64,000 nucleotides of DNA from assembly GCA_024509875.1 (NCBI GenBank), contig JAMPIV010018968.1:62001-126000 (forward strand). The letters are read 5' to 3'. Position 1 is the first letter of the stretch. Each line of letters opens with the position of its first letter. A model generated the notes under the pieces. It was not told the DNA's origin, did no database searches, and worked only from the letters and a program-made list of their open reading frames with translations. Shown one piece after another: positions 14,590 through 25,353 of this stretch. Source of the stretch: Oreohelix idahoensis. Its lineage: Eukaryota; Mollusca; Gastropoda; Stylommatophora; Oreohelicidae. The translations under genes were made by a program, and so were the position numbers.

Positions 14590-15881
14590 CACGCTCTACG
14601 GTTTATAAGTGGTGCCATGAAGACAACGCCGACAGATGCATGCGAAATCAACACCAATATTGAACCCTTAAACCTAAGAAGAGAACGTTCAGCAGTGGAA
14701 ACATACGAAAGGTATCTGAGAATGGACACAAAGGAGGAGAATAGGAGCAGTGGCACCAAAAACACAGAATACAAAAGACATCTTTTCTTAAAAATGCAAA
14801 AGAAGCTAGCATCAAACACCACCTACCAGCAGTTAGAAAGCCGATGGTAACTGTCAATAATGAACCACCTTGTTGGCAGGCAACTACTCCCATAGTAAGA
14901 ACTGAACTCTCTGACCCCTCAGCAGACAAGAACACTCTAGGACCACTACTGAAAACCATCGCTTTAGAAACTATAGATTCATATCCACAAGACATCATCC
15001 ATGTCTACACAGATGGATCTGCATTTAAAGCTACCATCAATGCTGGATATGGCGCAGTGATAAAATACCCCAACCAGCACCCAGAAGACCACCCTTGCAT
15101 CTTTGGCCCTTGCGGAGAAATTTGTTCCAGCTATGATGCAGAAATAACAGCACTAGAAAAAGCATTGTGCCGGATAATCTCAGACTTTGAAAGTGGCATC
15201 ACTCCACCTGAGGATATTGTTATATTCTCAGACTCAAAATCAGCACTCCAAGCCCTAGAAAGCAAAATGTCCCCTAATATTAATAACATCTGTAGATTTA
15301 TTGACCAACTGTTCACTTCCTATTGCGTCGAAGTTACACTCCAGTGGATCCCAGGGCATGTCGGAGTCCCAGGAAATGAAAAAGCCGACAAACTATCCAA
15401 AAGAGGAGCAGCACTGCCCCAGTTCCCATCAAGTACCACACTGCAAACCTGCCAACAGATCCTGAGAAACAATTATAGGGAAGAATGGCTAAACCAATGG
15501 GCTTCCTCCCAGACAGGGCGGCCATTCTTCAAACATCAAGCTAAACCAAACCCTCAAGATCCAGTTAAACAACTGAAAAGAAGAGATCAGAGTCTAATTT
15601 TCCAGCTGAGAACAGGCCGTGCCCCTGTCAATAAACATTTAAATAGAAAAGACCAACTACGTGAACCAAACTGTAGGCACTGTCACCACCATAAGGAATC
15701 AGTTGAACACCTGCTGTTACAGTGCCCAAGACTAACAGACCTGCGATGCCAACTACTTCCATCGAACCCAACCATCCACAATACACTCTACACATCATCA
15801 CAGCAACTGAGGAAGACTTGCACCTTTGTCAGAGAGGCAATGGGCTGTCAAGAGCTACCAGCTCACAGCTAAAGGGATTAT

Positions 15882-15914
<33 letters not shown>
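14590..15914 (+). mobile_element. LINE 3' part with RNase H, nested in the CR1 LINE
   Basis: The insertion is bounded by the 9-bp direct repeat ATCCCAGAT at 14581-14589 and 15915-15923, a clear target-site duplication. It starts inside coding sequence (RFISGAMKTTPTDACEIN, a post-RT motif), so it is 5'-truncated. It ends in an (ATC)n tail at about 15880-15914. RNase H next to a zinc-binding C-terminus and a short repeat tail fit the I/Jockey-type LINEs that carry RNase H. Confidence 0.9.
14844..15872 (+). pseudogene. LINE RNase H and C-terminal zinc-binding region
   Basis: The frame carries an RNase H domain that would remove RNA from the RNA:DNA hybrid. Its acidic residues are visible: D in HVYTDGSAF (about residue 57), E in AEITALEKAL (about 102), D in IVIFSDSKSAL (about 130), and D in GNEKADKLSKRG (about 184). 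WIPGHVGVPGN precedes the last. A C-terminal CRHCHHHKESVEHLLLQC region looks like the usual C-C-H-C zinc-binding end of these proteins. The upstream coding part (14591-14840) is in another frame, so a shift separates the two. No stop interrupts RNase H, so the copy is fairly young. Confidence 0.9.
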
Positions 15915-15918
<4 letters not shown>

Positions 15919-16329
15919 CAGATTGTGGAGCAATAGTCTAGGCGTGTTTGTATTTGGGATATATAGAACATTTTCCTTCTCTTCTCATCTAGAAAATGTT
16001 TGATCTTAGCTAACTGGTAAACTTTCTGTGCCGTTTGTTTGGTCAGTGTTTGTACATGCGAATTCCAACTTAAATGTTGGTCAGCTATGAGTCCTAGTGT
16101 TTTGTGTTCATTTACATTATCAATTAGTGAGGTGCCAATATAGAGCTGAAGTGTAGTTTTCTGTGAGTTTTGTAATTTTTGCCTAGTTGATATTATCATC
16201 CATTTTGTTTTAATGATATTTATTTGCATACGATTTTTGTTGCTCCATTTGATAAGATTGTCTGTATTAGTTTGTAGTAATACTTCTAGTGTGTTGTAAC
16301 TTTTATCACTCGTGTAAATGGTACATTTA

Positions 16330-16665
16330 CTGTATAGATATTTTGGATTTGTTTATCGGTTTGTTTGTTTGTTTTTTATTTCTTTTTTTTTTGCATTTGT
16401 TTTTTTTTTTTTTCTTATTTTCATTACGTTCTTGTTTGCTTTAAAAAATACTTTATTTTGATTATGATTGGGTAATATCATTGTGTGCTGTTATATAACC
16501 TTTATAATGTTGTATACCTTTAATTTAATGCTTAAAGTAACATGTGGTAATGAAAGGGTATAGTATGCAAGATAAGTGAGAATGGAAGGGCAGAATGTCA
16601 GACGGGCCCGCGCACCCAATTCTTAACCCTTTGAAAATAAAGTTCGTTCGTTCGTTCGTTCGTTT
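16330..16665 (+). mobile_element. CR1-like LINE 3' UTR with (GTTC)n tail
   Basis: The end reads GAAAATAAAGTTCGTTCG and further GTTC units at 16641-16664. The same 3' UTR (complement of AGGCCCGTCTGACATTCTGCCC) is seen on the minus strand at 24800-24850 and in diverged form at 13980-14040. Only the 3' UTR is present. It abuts the minus-strand CR1 copy head-to-head. Confidence 0.75.
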
Positions 16666-16744
16666 CTTCAAGTGCAATCCTGTCATAATTTTCTGCATTT
16701 ATTCTCATTATTATTGTATTTTCCTTGTGTACTTTCAATAGAAT

Positions 16745-17121
16745 CCTCAAGTCTTCAAGAACTGGTGTGGATCTACTGTCCCTGTCATGCAGGGGTACGT
16801 GGCAATGAGAGAGCTGACAGACTGGTCTCGAGAGCACCCATAGTAGGGACACTGGACAAGAATAAGGGAGAGATACTAATTGCAAATAATGGTCGCCTGA
16901 AAGATAATGACACTGCAATGGATGAATCAACAAGGCTGAGACTGTTGGAGTTTGGCATCAAACGTGGGATTAGCAGAAATGGACGTGAGAGAGGATGCAT
17001 CCGTCGTATGTACAACAAGTGTGCTACTAGTACAATTAGCATACATACTCTTCAACGTTTGCTGAGGGAGACTGAGCACCTATGGGTTTGCCCTGAGTGC
17101 AGTGAGGTCGATTCTGATTAA
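16745..17121 (+). pseudogene. RNase H C-terminal fragment of a LINE-like element
   Basis: It begins abruptly with ELVWIYCPCHAGVRGNERADRL, the last RNase H motif (H and D of the active site), and continues to a stop at 17121. A CAATAAAAAT polyadenylation-like sequence follows at once. The earlier RNase H residues are absent. The C-terminal part has C-x2-C (VCPEC) but no recognised domain. It is most likely the 3' end of a retroelement of a different family from the insertion at 14590. Confidence 0.65.
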
Positions 17122-17769
17122 CAATAAAAATAACTTTCATACCAACTTGCAGTGGCCTCTTACGGGGTGTTTTTAATTTGTCTTGCATCCGGTTACGGTT
17201 AAAGAACAGAAAGGCTAGGTCGTTAGCAACATCACGTATATAAACTATCATAAAGTAATATAATAATTATTGCACTGAACTCTGCATCAATCTCTAAAGT
17301 TCCCTCTAAGTCTGACATTCCTACCGGCATGCGTAGATATTCTAATTATCCAAATGAAGTATTGATTGCCGTGGCCCCCTCACCCATGTCCTCATGATCT
17401 TTTGCAATTTGGTAACATCCGTTTGAAAGACCCGAACTGTGAAACATGTTCGATCCTCTCAGGCCACCTAACGGTGAGCTGTTCTTGGCAACGAAAGTGC
17501 TCGATTTCTTGTACTGGCACTGTAAAGTCTATAAATCAATACACACTCTTAGTTTGCAATATTTCGTCAAGATTTACAGTACAAACGGCAAGAGTAGCTT
17601 TCATTGCAATTTAACAAGTATGGAAATCCAAGAAATGAAACCTAGCACACATACACACCAAATCTTCAAGAGAAATATCAAGACATTCCTCTTGAATGGT
17701 TCTGAAACATAGAGAATGACAAAAGCAAACAACCAGAAATTATAGACTTTCATAACTGGGTGTTTCAGT
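17122..17769. other. Unassigned stretch
   Basis: Short frames at 17366-17712 have no convincing homology. A C-x2-C pair near 17435 might be a decayed LINE terminus, but this is weak. Confidence 0.3.
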
Positions 17770-18100
17770 ATAACAGAAGTATTGAAGAGGTATGACAAGA
17801 TCACTGTTGTGGAACAAATGACAAGAATAAAACAAGTGGAACGATAGATGAGAAGAAGACCATGGCGATGGATTGGACACATGTTAAGGAAACCTGTTGA
17901 TCGCTTTCCAAGGAGTATTTGTTCTCGAATCCCTACGCTAAGATAAATTGAGGAAGACCGAAACACACACAATAAAGACAACTGGAGACATAAATTAAAG
18001 GAATTAAGAAGGCATGGAAGAACTATAAGGGGACTGCACATGACTTGAGAAATTGGCGCTAATTTGTCGAAGGCTAATGCTTCTAAGAAGCTAATGGTTA
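17770..18100 (+). pseudogene. LINE C-terminal remnant
   Basis: The plus strand encodes RRRPWRWIGHMLRKPVDRFP, the GH(V/M)LRKP motif of LINE C-termini. A stop and a basic, lysine-rich remainder follow. A 175-codon frame on the opposite strand is only its shadow. Confidence 0.65.
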
Positions 18101-18404
18101 AAAAAAAAATAAGAGAAACTTTTCTCACTAAAACGAGACGTGCTGCCCCATAAACTTGTACTTTGAGTTATAACCTTATTTTTCATCAAATTATGAAGAT
18201 GTGTCTGTACTTCTCGATACATTGCCGGCGGTGTCCCACGTCAAGGCTGCCTAATTGGTGTCTTATCAGTTAACATTATCGTCTGTTTTATTCTTTTAGC
18301 GTGTCGAAGATCATCTTCAGACATTGCAAATACATCTGTATAATTGTCAAGCAGGTTTTCTAATTGTGTCTTGTCTTGTACAAATTTGGGGAAAGTTTGT
18401 TGCT

Positions 18405-18480
18405 GCCCTACAAGACGCCACTAGGCATGATGGCCACTGACTACGTTTTGAGTCAGGTCCTTAGAAGAAGCTGTACAAGT
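18405..18480 (+). mobile_element. Short LINE 3'-end fragment
   Basis: The segment GATGGCCACTGACT with its flanks matches the 3' end of the minus-strand LINE near 22450-22480, in the opposite orientation here. Confidence 0.5.
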
Positions 18481-18510
18481 TAGTGTCGTCAAGTCTAGTA
18501 GTATCTTGCC

Positions 18511-19018
18511 CAGTGGCGTCACTAGGGTTGGTGTCACCCACTGCGTTAACTCATGGTGTCACCCCCATGGACCTCCTCCCGTACCAGACCATACAGAATC
18601 CTTAGTAATGTTTTTTGTACTAATGTTACTCGTATGTCACTGCATGTAATGGCAATAGTAGTGACATAAACAACTAGTAAAATTAAAATTACACCCTTAA
18701 ATTACAAAATCATACGTACAGCCTAAATGTATTTACATTTACATAGTTTCATGTGGTTAAAGTGAAAATTCGATTAGAAAACAATAGAATTGGAAGTAAA
18801 AACGTAGGTATATTGATACAGTACATGTTAGCTGGGCTTACGAAAACTGTTTTTGTGGTTATAACTAACTACAGGGATATTTTTATAAAAAAAATAATAA
18901 ATTTCTGCTGAAACACTGCACACAAATTTTATAGACAGTCATTTTGGTGTCACCCCCTCTGATGGTGTCATCCGGTGCAGCCCCCCCCCCCTTTCCCCAC
19001 CCCCCAGTGACGCCACTG
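18511..19018. mobile_element. hAT-like non-autonomous element
   Basis: The ends are inverted repeats: CAGTGGCGTCACT at 18511 and its complement AGTGACGCCACTG ending at 19018. Flanking 8-bp sequences ATCTTGCC (18503-18510) and ATCTTGCA (19019-19026) differ by one base, the 8-bp duplication expected for hAT transposition. No transposase is encoded, so it needs a partner element. The subterminal GGTGTCACCC motif also recurs at both ends. Confidence 0.85.
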
Positions 19019-19107
19019 ATCTTGCATACATTATTGTCACTCCTGTCATTTAATGTTTTCAGTATTTGCATTTTTGTTAACATTAATTATATTAAAACTT
19101 ATATTGA

Positions 19108-19450
19108 ACTAGTGTAAAAGCCCGTCATAAGACGGGAATTAAATTCAAAAGCACCAATACCTAACGGCAATTTTACTTACTCAAAAGTATTAAATAAAAC
19201 CACTGTGCATCACCACAGTACACGAACTACGTAGCAGCAGCGAGGATTCCAATGTGTGTATACGGGATCACAGATTCTTTAAATATATTTTTGCGCACAC
19301 CGTCATTTGCGCATTCTTCTTTGGTAAGTGTTACTATTTTCGGGAGAGTACATATAAGGGAAACAATACAATGAATGTATAACTTTGAACCAAAGTTGCA
19401 TTCCTTAGCGTTACGCACTGACAGAAAAAGTTTGGATTTTATATATAGGA
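19108..19450 (-). repeat. Dispersed hairpin-ended repeat (repeat A, copy 2)
   Basis: This is an inverted match to 5198-5499. It starts ACTAGTGTAAAAG followed by the hairpin CCCGTC-ATAA-GACGGG, and ends in a TATATATAGGA-like sequence. Confidence 0.7.
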
Positions 19451-19631
19451 TAGGTTATCAGCTATTGATAAAATGTGACCTGTTTTCTGTGACTTTTCTG
19501 CATTTTAAGTCAAAACAGCAGAAATATTAAAATTGGGATTAGTCTATACTTGCGACTTCCTTTAATCTCTTGTTCTACCGGCACTTTAGTAGACTTCCAT
19601 GTTGTACATGACTTAGACCATAGTTTCTCAG

Positions 19632-19712
19632 ACAGTGTGCCGCGAGAGAGCCAGAGGTGTGCCGCGAAGGACCAGAGGTGTGCCGCGAGAGAGCCAGAGT
19701 TGTGCCGCCAAA
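19632..19712 (+). repeat. 21-bp tandem repeat, about 3.5 copies
   Basis: Units are variants of GTGTGCCGCGAGAGAGCCAGA. A related GGTGCCGCGACAG occurs once more near 20014, on the far side of a (TA)n tract, so the two may belong to one older element. Confidence 0.75.
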
Positions 19713-19816
19713 TGTTGAAAAGTAAAAAAACCAAACATTTTTATCCAAATTACAGCGCACTTGCATAATAACATTTAAAATCTCAACCAACTTATTTTAT
19801 TTGTGTGATGTCTTAC

Positions 19817-19922
<106 letters not shown>

Positions 19923-20307
19923 AATAGAATTTGAATACAGCCAATGTAGTGTATACTGTCAAATACGATAAATTTACAGTTAATAACACGAGAGTCCAGA
20001 AAGTATGAACACAGGGGTGCCGCGACAGAAATTAACGGTCGCCGATGGACACATTAACTAGAAATGAGCTGAGCGGAAATTCCACTCCATGACAGATTGT
20101 GTCGATATTTTTCATTCCATATAATCCAATAAAATATGCAATATGATTTTCAAATATTCGATGCAAACACGAGAAATAATGTCAGAAAACACTGAAATGT
20201 CAGAAAACTCTATAATGTCAGAGAGAAGAAAATAATCTTTGTCAATGCAGGCGGGAGAAGCATGTGCATATCGGCTTAGATGATGACGTAAGGTTGTTAA
20301 TCGCATA

Positions 20308-20549
20308 CAAGATTCTGCCATAGGGGAATGAAGTGTTGCAGACTTCACTATTCTAGGCCCAGCTTTTGTTTAGGTGGGGGTGACTAGTTCAATTTTTCGC
20401 TGGCTTTGCCTTCCTTAACTCAAGAGCAAAGTCAGGTACCCATTTACAACTGGGAAGACTTGAGCGTGACGTTACCAGGTCTTGATCCTGGAACCTTGTA
20501 ACTTTGCCGCCGAAAAGCCAGCGCTCTAACCACTCAGCCAGTCGGCACT
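20308..20549 (-). mobile_element. tRNA-derived SINE, copy 2
   Basis: On the minus strand the head reads CAGTGCCGACTGGCTGAGTGG, with box A TGGCTGAGTGG, and a box B-like GGATCAAGACC downstream. Of the three copies this has the best-preserved polymerase III promoter. The body matches the copy at 5732-5976. Confidence 0.8.
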
Positions 20550-21149
20550 GAGATGAAGAAGTCAGATTTTAAATATATAGAGAATACATCATAAATGTAC
20601 ACTAAAAAGTACAAAATGTCCATAAAAAAAGGGGGTAAACAATCATAAGGGAATTTGCCAGAGCGTTTGAAAAGCTTTCCTGAAGAAAGTGGTACCAAAT
20701 GTCATAATAACCTTCAAAGTGCCTGGCACGTGTTCTGATGATGCGAAAGTGAGTCTCATATTGCATTCTTGATTACATCGTGGAGATTACATTCCAGAAA
20801 ATTGAAAATACACATATATTTTTTTCGTTCTATTATTAAACTGGAAATAAATACAGTAAACTAATCCCCCAGACTCACTTTGATAAAGAACAATTTATTT
20901 CACGTACAAAACAGAAATGATTAACTCTAAATTAACTCTAATAGCAATTACCAAAACCCTGACAAGAAAAAATCAACTGTCTTTGAATTTTCTGTGTAAT
21001 GATCTCAGTTTCAATTACACTTGCCTCGAAGCCTGGGATTTCTAATTCTACACTTTGGAGATTAATTTTGTCTGGGCATGGAAAGAATGAAGTCTGCCCG
21101 GGCATTTTAACAAAAAATAATATTTGCAGTCTTCAGTGGCGGACTTTGA
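20550..21149. other. Unassigned stretch
   Basis: I recognise no gene or repeat here. Confidence 0.4.
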
Positions 21150-21835
21150 TTAAAATATGGCGGGATTATACGATGAGGGAACTGATGTGATGATGTAACG
21201 GGAGGAACTGAAGAGCGGGATTATAGATCAAGGACCTGATGTTTCATGTAAAGGAAGGATGTGTTAATCAATCAATCAATACTCAAGGAGAATACGCCTT
21301 AAACGAACAAATGCTAAGTTCTCCTGTCAGGTCAATTTCTTTACACGTCTCCCTCATAATTTTATTTCTCTCCAATTTACTTCTCCATGTGTGTTTCTTA
21401 AAAATCTACCTCTGCCTCTATTTCTATGTGGATTCTAGAAAAAGGACTGTCTTGTAATTCTGTCAACAGGTTTCTTCAACGTGTTTTATCAATCGCCACT
21501 GTCTTCCTCTCATCTCCTCTTCCACTGGCACTTGTCTGGTTCTTGTCTTCAATTCCACATTGGTGACCTTGTCATACCATGTCAATCCTTCTATTCTACG
21601 CAAGCACCCATTTATGAATGTCTATAACTTTTTGGCGGTTGATTTAAGTGTTCTTAATATTTCAGAGCCAAACATTAGGACTGACGTAATGGGGGAAATG
21701 ATGCGTTAAAGTAAAGAGAGGAATTAAAGGGCGTGATTATAGGATAAGGGAAATGATGCGTTAAAGTAAATAGAGGAAATGAAGGGCATGATTATTGGAT
21801 ACGAGAAATGATACGTTCAAGTAAAGGGGGAAATG
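21150..21835. repeat. Degenerate tandem array of about 58 bp, split by a LINE
   Basis: Units resembling GGCGTGATTATAGGATAAGG plus GAAATGATGCGTTAAAGTAA occur at 21150-21262 and again at 21690-21835. The intervening 430 bp is LINE-derived, so one array seems to have been interrupted. Confidence 0.65.
21263..21690 (-). mobile_element. LINE 3' fragment with (ATTG)n tail
   Basis: The minus strand from 21690 shows the post-RT motifs TFINGCLRRIEGLTWYDKV in one frame, then a 3' UTR and a short (ATTG)n tail at about 21266-21280. It is 5'-truncated and inserted in a tandem array. Confidence 0.65.
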
Positions 21836-21924
21836 GATTTTTTTTTTTCCTGGGATAGGAAAAAGATAAGATAGCATAAGGAAACAGGTACGTTACGCAT
21901 ATCGTTGAAGACAATCATCTAGAG

Positions 21925-22130
21925 CAGAGGTTCTTAAACTGTTTTACGATTACAGACCCTTAATGGATTGCCAAATATGTCCCCATACCCCCTTCGCCAG
22001 ATTTATTTATATAAAAAAGGGAAGTCACAAATACAATAAGCTGTTCAGAGATAGAGTCGTATATCCCCATTATCCATTATTTGGTTACCATACCCGCAGG
22101 GGTATGGATAACCCAGGTTAAGATTCCCTG
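21925..22130. mobile_element. Small hAT-like MITE
   Basis: The left end CAGAGGTTCTTAAACTG and the complement of the right end, CAGGGAATCTTAACCTG, form imperfect inverted repeats. Flanks ATCTAGAG and ATCTCAAA agree at five of eight positions. No coding capacity. Confidence 0.5.
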
Positions 22131-22404
22131 ATCTCAAAGCTGTGCAAGCTGCAGGCTCAGCGCCGGATTATTCATTAGGCACACTAGACAAAGGCCTAAG
22201 ACCCCGGGCTTACAGGGGCCCCCCTCGCGAAAAAAACAACGCAAAAAAAAAAAAAAACAACGGAGTCATAACGTACCGAGCTCTACAGCAACAGCATGGG
22301 AACGATAGTACGCTCGTGTGTGCAGGGCAATAGTATTTGTACAATAGTTAGTTTATTAGTTATTTCCATCCTCGCTTTTTCTCTTTTTTTAAATATGTTC
22401 TTTG

Positions 22405-24110
22405 CAGGGGACCCGATTCTTAGATCCTTAGCCGTAGATGTCAAACCAGTCAGTGGCCATCACGCCTGGTGGCGTGTTGTAGTGCAGCAACAAATTGCTT
22501 CCTTCGTACAGTGCCCCAACTCTGGTTCATTCTTTGCATCTCCAGCGTTCTCCGCCAACTTGTTTTTGGTCGGCCTCTCTTTCGCTTACCTTCGGGGGTC
22601 CATAGCATAGCTGTTCTTGTAATGGCATCAGGGTCAGGACGTGGCCAACCCAACTTCAGCGTCTGCCAGCTATGATGGTGTGCATGTCCTCTTGGTTACT
22701 CCGAATAAGTGGTTCTTGGTTGGTGATGGTATTCGGCCAAAAGATTCGGTGAATTTTTCTTAGGCAGATTGTGTGGAAATAGGACAATTTTAACATTTCC
22801 TTCTCTGTTACTCTCCAGCATTCCGCACCATAGAGAAGCACAGAAAGTACACAGCTCTCATATAATCTTAATTTTGTGTTTGCGCTGTAGTTAAAGGATT
22901 TCCAGATGTTGTTATTGATGTCTTTGCTTGCTCCGCCGTCTGGTGTTACAATGCATCCTAAGTACGAGGGAAGGTCAAAAAGTAATGCCTCCTATTTTTT
23001 TATGTATGTAAATACTGCATCGGTGTGCAATTTGTAAATTTAGCAGGATTCCTCAAACACTCTTCTGCATTACCAACCTGTTTCAGTAACAGGTGGCACC
23101 ACTGTAACAGTTTAAAAATGGCTGCCAAAGACGTTCGGTTAAAACAACGTTATGTCATAGAATGTTGACAGACAGACATAAAGAAACAAGGAAAACCATA
23201 GTCATCAACCTCCTGCACCGTTATGTAAATGTGCATGGCTGTACTAGCTTCTGGTTCCTTATTGTTATTGGCTCAGGACTGCCCACATTGAGTGTCATGA
23301 CCTCTGTCTTCTTCAGATTGATGTTCAGACCCACATGCTGGCTATACTTATTCAGTCAATCGGTTTTTTTCTTGGATGTGTTGATGTGAATGTGCGAGTA
23401 GTGCAGTGGCATCTGCATATTCCAGGTCTTCCTTCCAGTGTAGAGAATGCTGTCCATCTAATTCCTCTTGGACTGCCCTCTGTTGTCTGGCGCATCACCC
23501 AGTCTATGACTCACAAATAAAGTTGTTGATAAGGGGCATCCCTGTCGTACCACTGTCTTCGCCTCGAAAGTTAGGTTGCTCAACCCAAGGCTGCATGTAA
23601 AGTTAGAATAGAGGCTTTTTATAATGGTAACAATGCAGCTAGGAATTTCATAAGCCCTCAGTATTTTCCATAGGCTGTCCTTGTGTATGCTATCAAAAGC
23701 CTTTTCAAAATCAACAAAGTTAATGTATCTCTGCCATTCTGAGCACTGCTCTATAATGTTCCCGAGGGTGAATATATGATCTGCACATCTTCTGTTCTTT
23801 CTGAATCCCGCTTGTTCTTTCCTCAGTTTATGGTCTACTGCTTTTGAAATTCTCTAGATAATTATCCTGCGTAGTATTTTACTGGGGACTGAGAGGAGAG
23901 TAATTCCTCTCCAGTTGTTGCAGTCTGCAAGTTCGCCCTTCTTGGGCAATTTGACGATTATTCTTTTACTCCACTTCGTTGGCGTTGTTTCTGTTTTCCA
24001 GACTTGGGCAAATAGTGGTTCTAATAGTTCTGCTGCTAGTTCAGGGTCTGCGTTGATTAACTCAGCATTTAAATTGTCGTGACCAGGCGCCCCGATTACC
24101 TTCAAGAAAA
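22405..24110 (-). pseudogene. LINE reverse transcriptase, same family as 736-2651
   Basis: Read from 24105 on the minus strand: GAPGHDNLNAELI, IIVKLPKKGELADCNNWRGI and LLSVPSKIL. Then EQAGFRKNRRCADHIFTL and the motif A segment FVDFEKAFDSI follow near 23700. The FADD region (near 23400) is scrambled by shifts. A mariner fragment (22965-23221) interrupts the coding sequence exactly at FT-YLGCIV. Downstream lie LLYGAECWRVTEKE and CLRKIHRIFW, then a decayed C-terminus and a 3' UTR ending near 22405. The endonuclease is missing, as in the copy at 736. Confidence 0.85.
22965..23221 (+). mobile_element. Truncated mariner left end, TA on both sides
   Basis: It starts with the terminal sequence CGAGGGAAGGTCAAAAAGTA, also found at 49615. 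It carries the start codon region MAAKDVRLKQRYVIEC and the same internal deletion junction as that copy. It stops at CACCGT without a right inverted repeat. TA lies immediately on each side (22963-22964 and 23222-23223), and removing the fragment plus one TA restores the LINE frame. Confidence 0.85.
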
Positions 24111-24439
24111 TCTAGGGGCCGAAACGAACACTTGTTTTTATTTTTATTTTACATATTATTATATATTAATAAAAACATTTATCTGAAATCCATTAATGTT
24201 TTTTCAGGTTTGACCTTTTATAAGAATGGAGATGGGCTCCAAAATATCTCAGGGCCTCAAGAGTTCTCAATCCGACCCTTGCATGGTCATTACTGAAAAC
24301 AAATTATTACATCAACTACTGTTGCAAGAGCACGCGAATGATCTCGCGCAGGCTTCCTGTGTTGAGGACCAGCTGAGACGGTGACTCGTGCATCATAGGA
24401 ATAGAAAAGGGAAGTGAGGAATGAAGTATGTATAATGTA

Positions 24440-24560
24440 ATTCATGGCACGCAAGCATTTAGAACGTAATTGATGATAATCAAGCATTTAGAACGTAACT
24501 GATGATAAGCAAGAAGGTTGAACGTAACTGATGGCAAGCAAGCACGTACGTAGAGCGTAA
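24440..24560 (+). repeat. Tandem repeat of about 30 bp, four degenerate copies
   Basis: Units contain GCAAGCATTTAGAACGTAA and TGATGATAA-like sequence. Confidence 0.7.
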
Positions 24561-25060
24561 TTATTGGTTATTGCCTGGGAGAATATTTAACTGGGGCTCA
24601 GTGTAATGATAAACTGAATAAACGTCAAATAAACACATACATTCAGATGTTAGGAAGATTGATAATATTATACAGCTGGCATATTATGGAAGCAGAGAGT
24701 GGGTTATCGAGAGTAAAAGATAGAGAGTGAGAGATAAAGCATGCGAGATTGAGTGTGAAAGATAATGAGTCATAGAGAGTGAGAGAACGAACGAACGAAC
24801 TTTATTTTCAAAGTGAAATTGGGCACACAGGCCCGTCTGACATTCTGCCCTTCCTTTCTCTCACCTTTCATACTAAATTCATTTATTGTCATATGCTTTT
24901 TACTTATCAATTTCAAGGAATTCAACGTTGTAAAGTAAAATAATAATATAGCACACTCATATTAACATAAATTACTTATAAGCACGATATAACATATGTT
25001 GAAAAGTACAAACATCGTCATTAGAACCTACAGTTGATATTTCAAGAAAAGATAATCCGA

Positions 25061-25318
25061 TTAGGGGGGAGGGGGCATGTAATCACAATTCAGATGGTAT
25101 TCAAAAAGTCTATGATTGTATGAAAAGGGACAGAGGTTGTTTCTTAGGTTATGTGGAAGACAATTCCAAAGATGAGCAGCAGAGTACGCTAAGCTTTTCT
25201 TGGATAAGTCAAGCCTAGGCTTGGGCACTTGCAATCTGTTAAAGCGTTGACTGCGTCTTTCATTGTATTTGAACATTGACCACAGATATGCTGGAGCATT
25301 GTCTAACGAAAAAGACAA
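25061..25318 (-). pseudogene. CR1-like LINE C-terminus
   Basis: The frame reads NAPAYLWSMFKYNERRSQRF, then LDLSKKSLAYSAAHLWNCLP and RLFEYHLNCDYMPPPP before the stop. This is the usual C-terminus of the CR1-like ORF2, with the conserved AAxLWNxLP motif. It is open through to the stop and lacks everything upstream. Confidence 0.8.
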
Positions 25319-25353
25319 ATATCACTAAAGAAAACACCATGTGATCGACTTCA

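Larger units (their letters stand above)
13955..16325 (-). mobile_element. CR1-like LINE 3' half, split by another LINE
   Basis: Read on the minus strand from 16325, this runs from TSDKSYNT after the FADD box through NRMQINIIKTKWMIIS, LGLIADQHLSWNSHV and RLDYCSTIWD. It is interrupted by a 1.3-kb insertion and resumes at 14588 with GCSMFNTKRLHSLQKRAVRL and ILPLRKRFLFIKAKFIHKIL. It ends in a 3' UTR and a (GTTC)n-type tail at about 13955-13975. Removing the insertion and one target copy restores the frame across STIWDGC. The 5' part is missing. Confidence 0.85.
22157..24275. mobile_element. Possible hAT-like element split by a LINE
   Basis: The left end CAGCGCCGGATTA and the complement of the right end, CAAGGGTCGGATTG, are similar, and both ends have GGGCC-rich subterminal sequence. 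The LINE at 22405-24110 lies between them. I could not find a matching 8-bp duplication, so this pairing is tentative. Confidence 0.35.

Noticed and set aside
17601..18128. 175-codon hydrophobic frame on the minus strand, membrane-protein-like
   Set aside because: It is antisense to a recognisable LINE C-terminus (WIGHMLRKP) on the plus strand.
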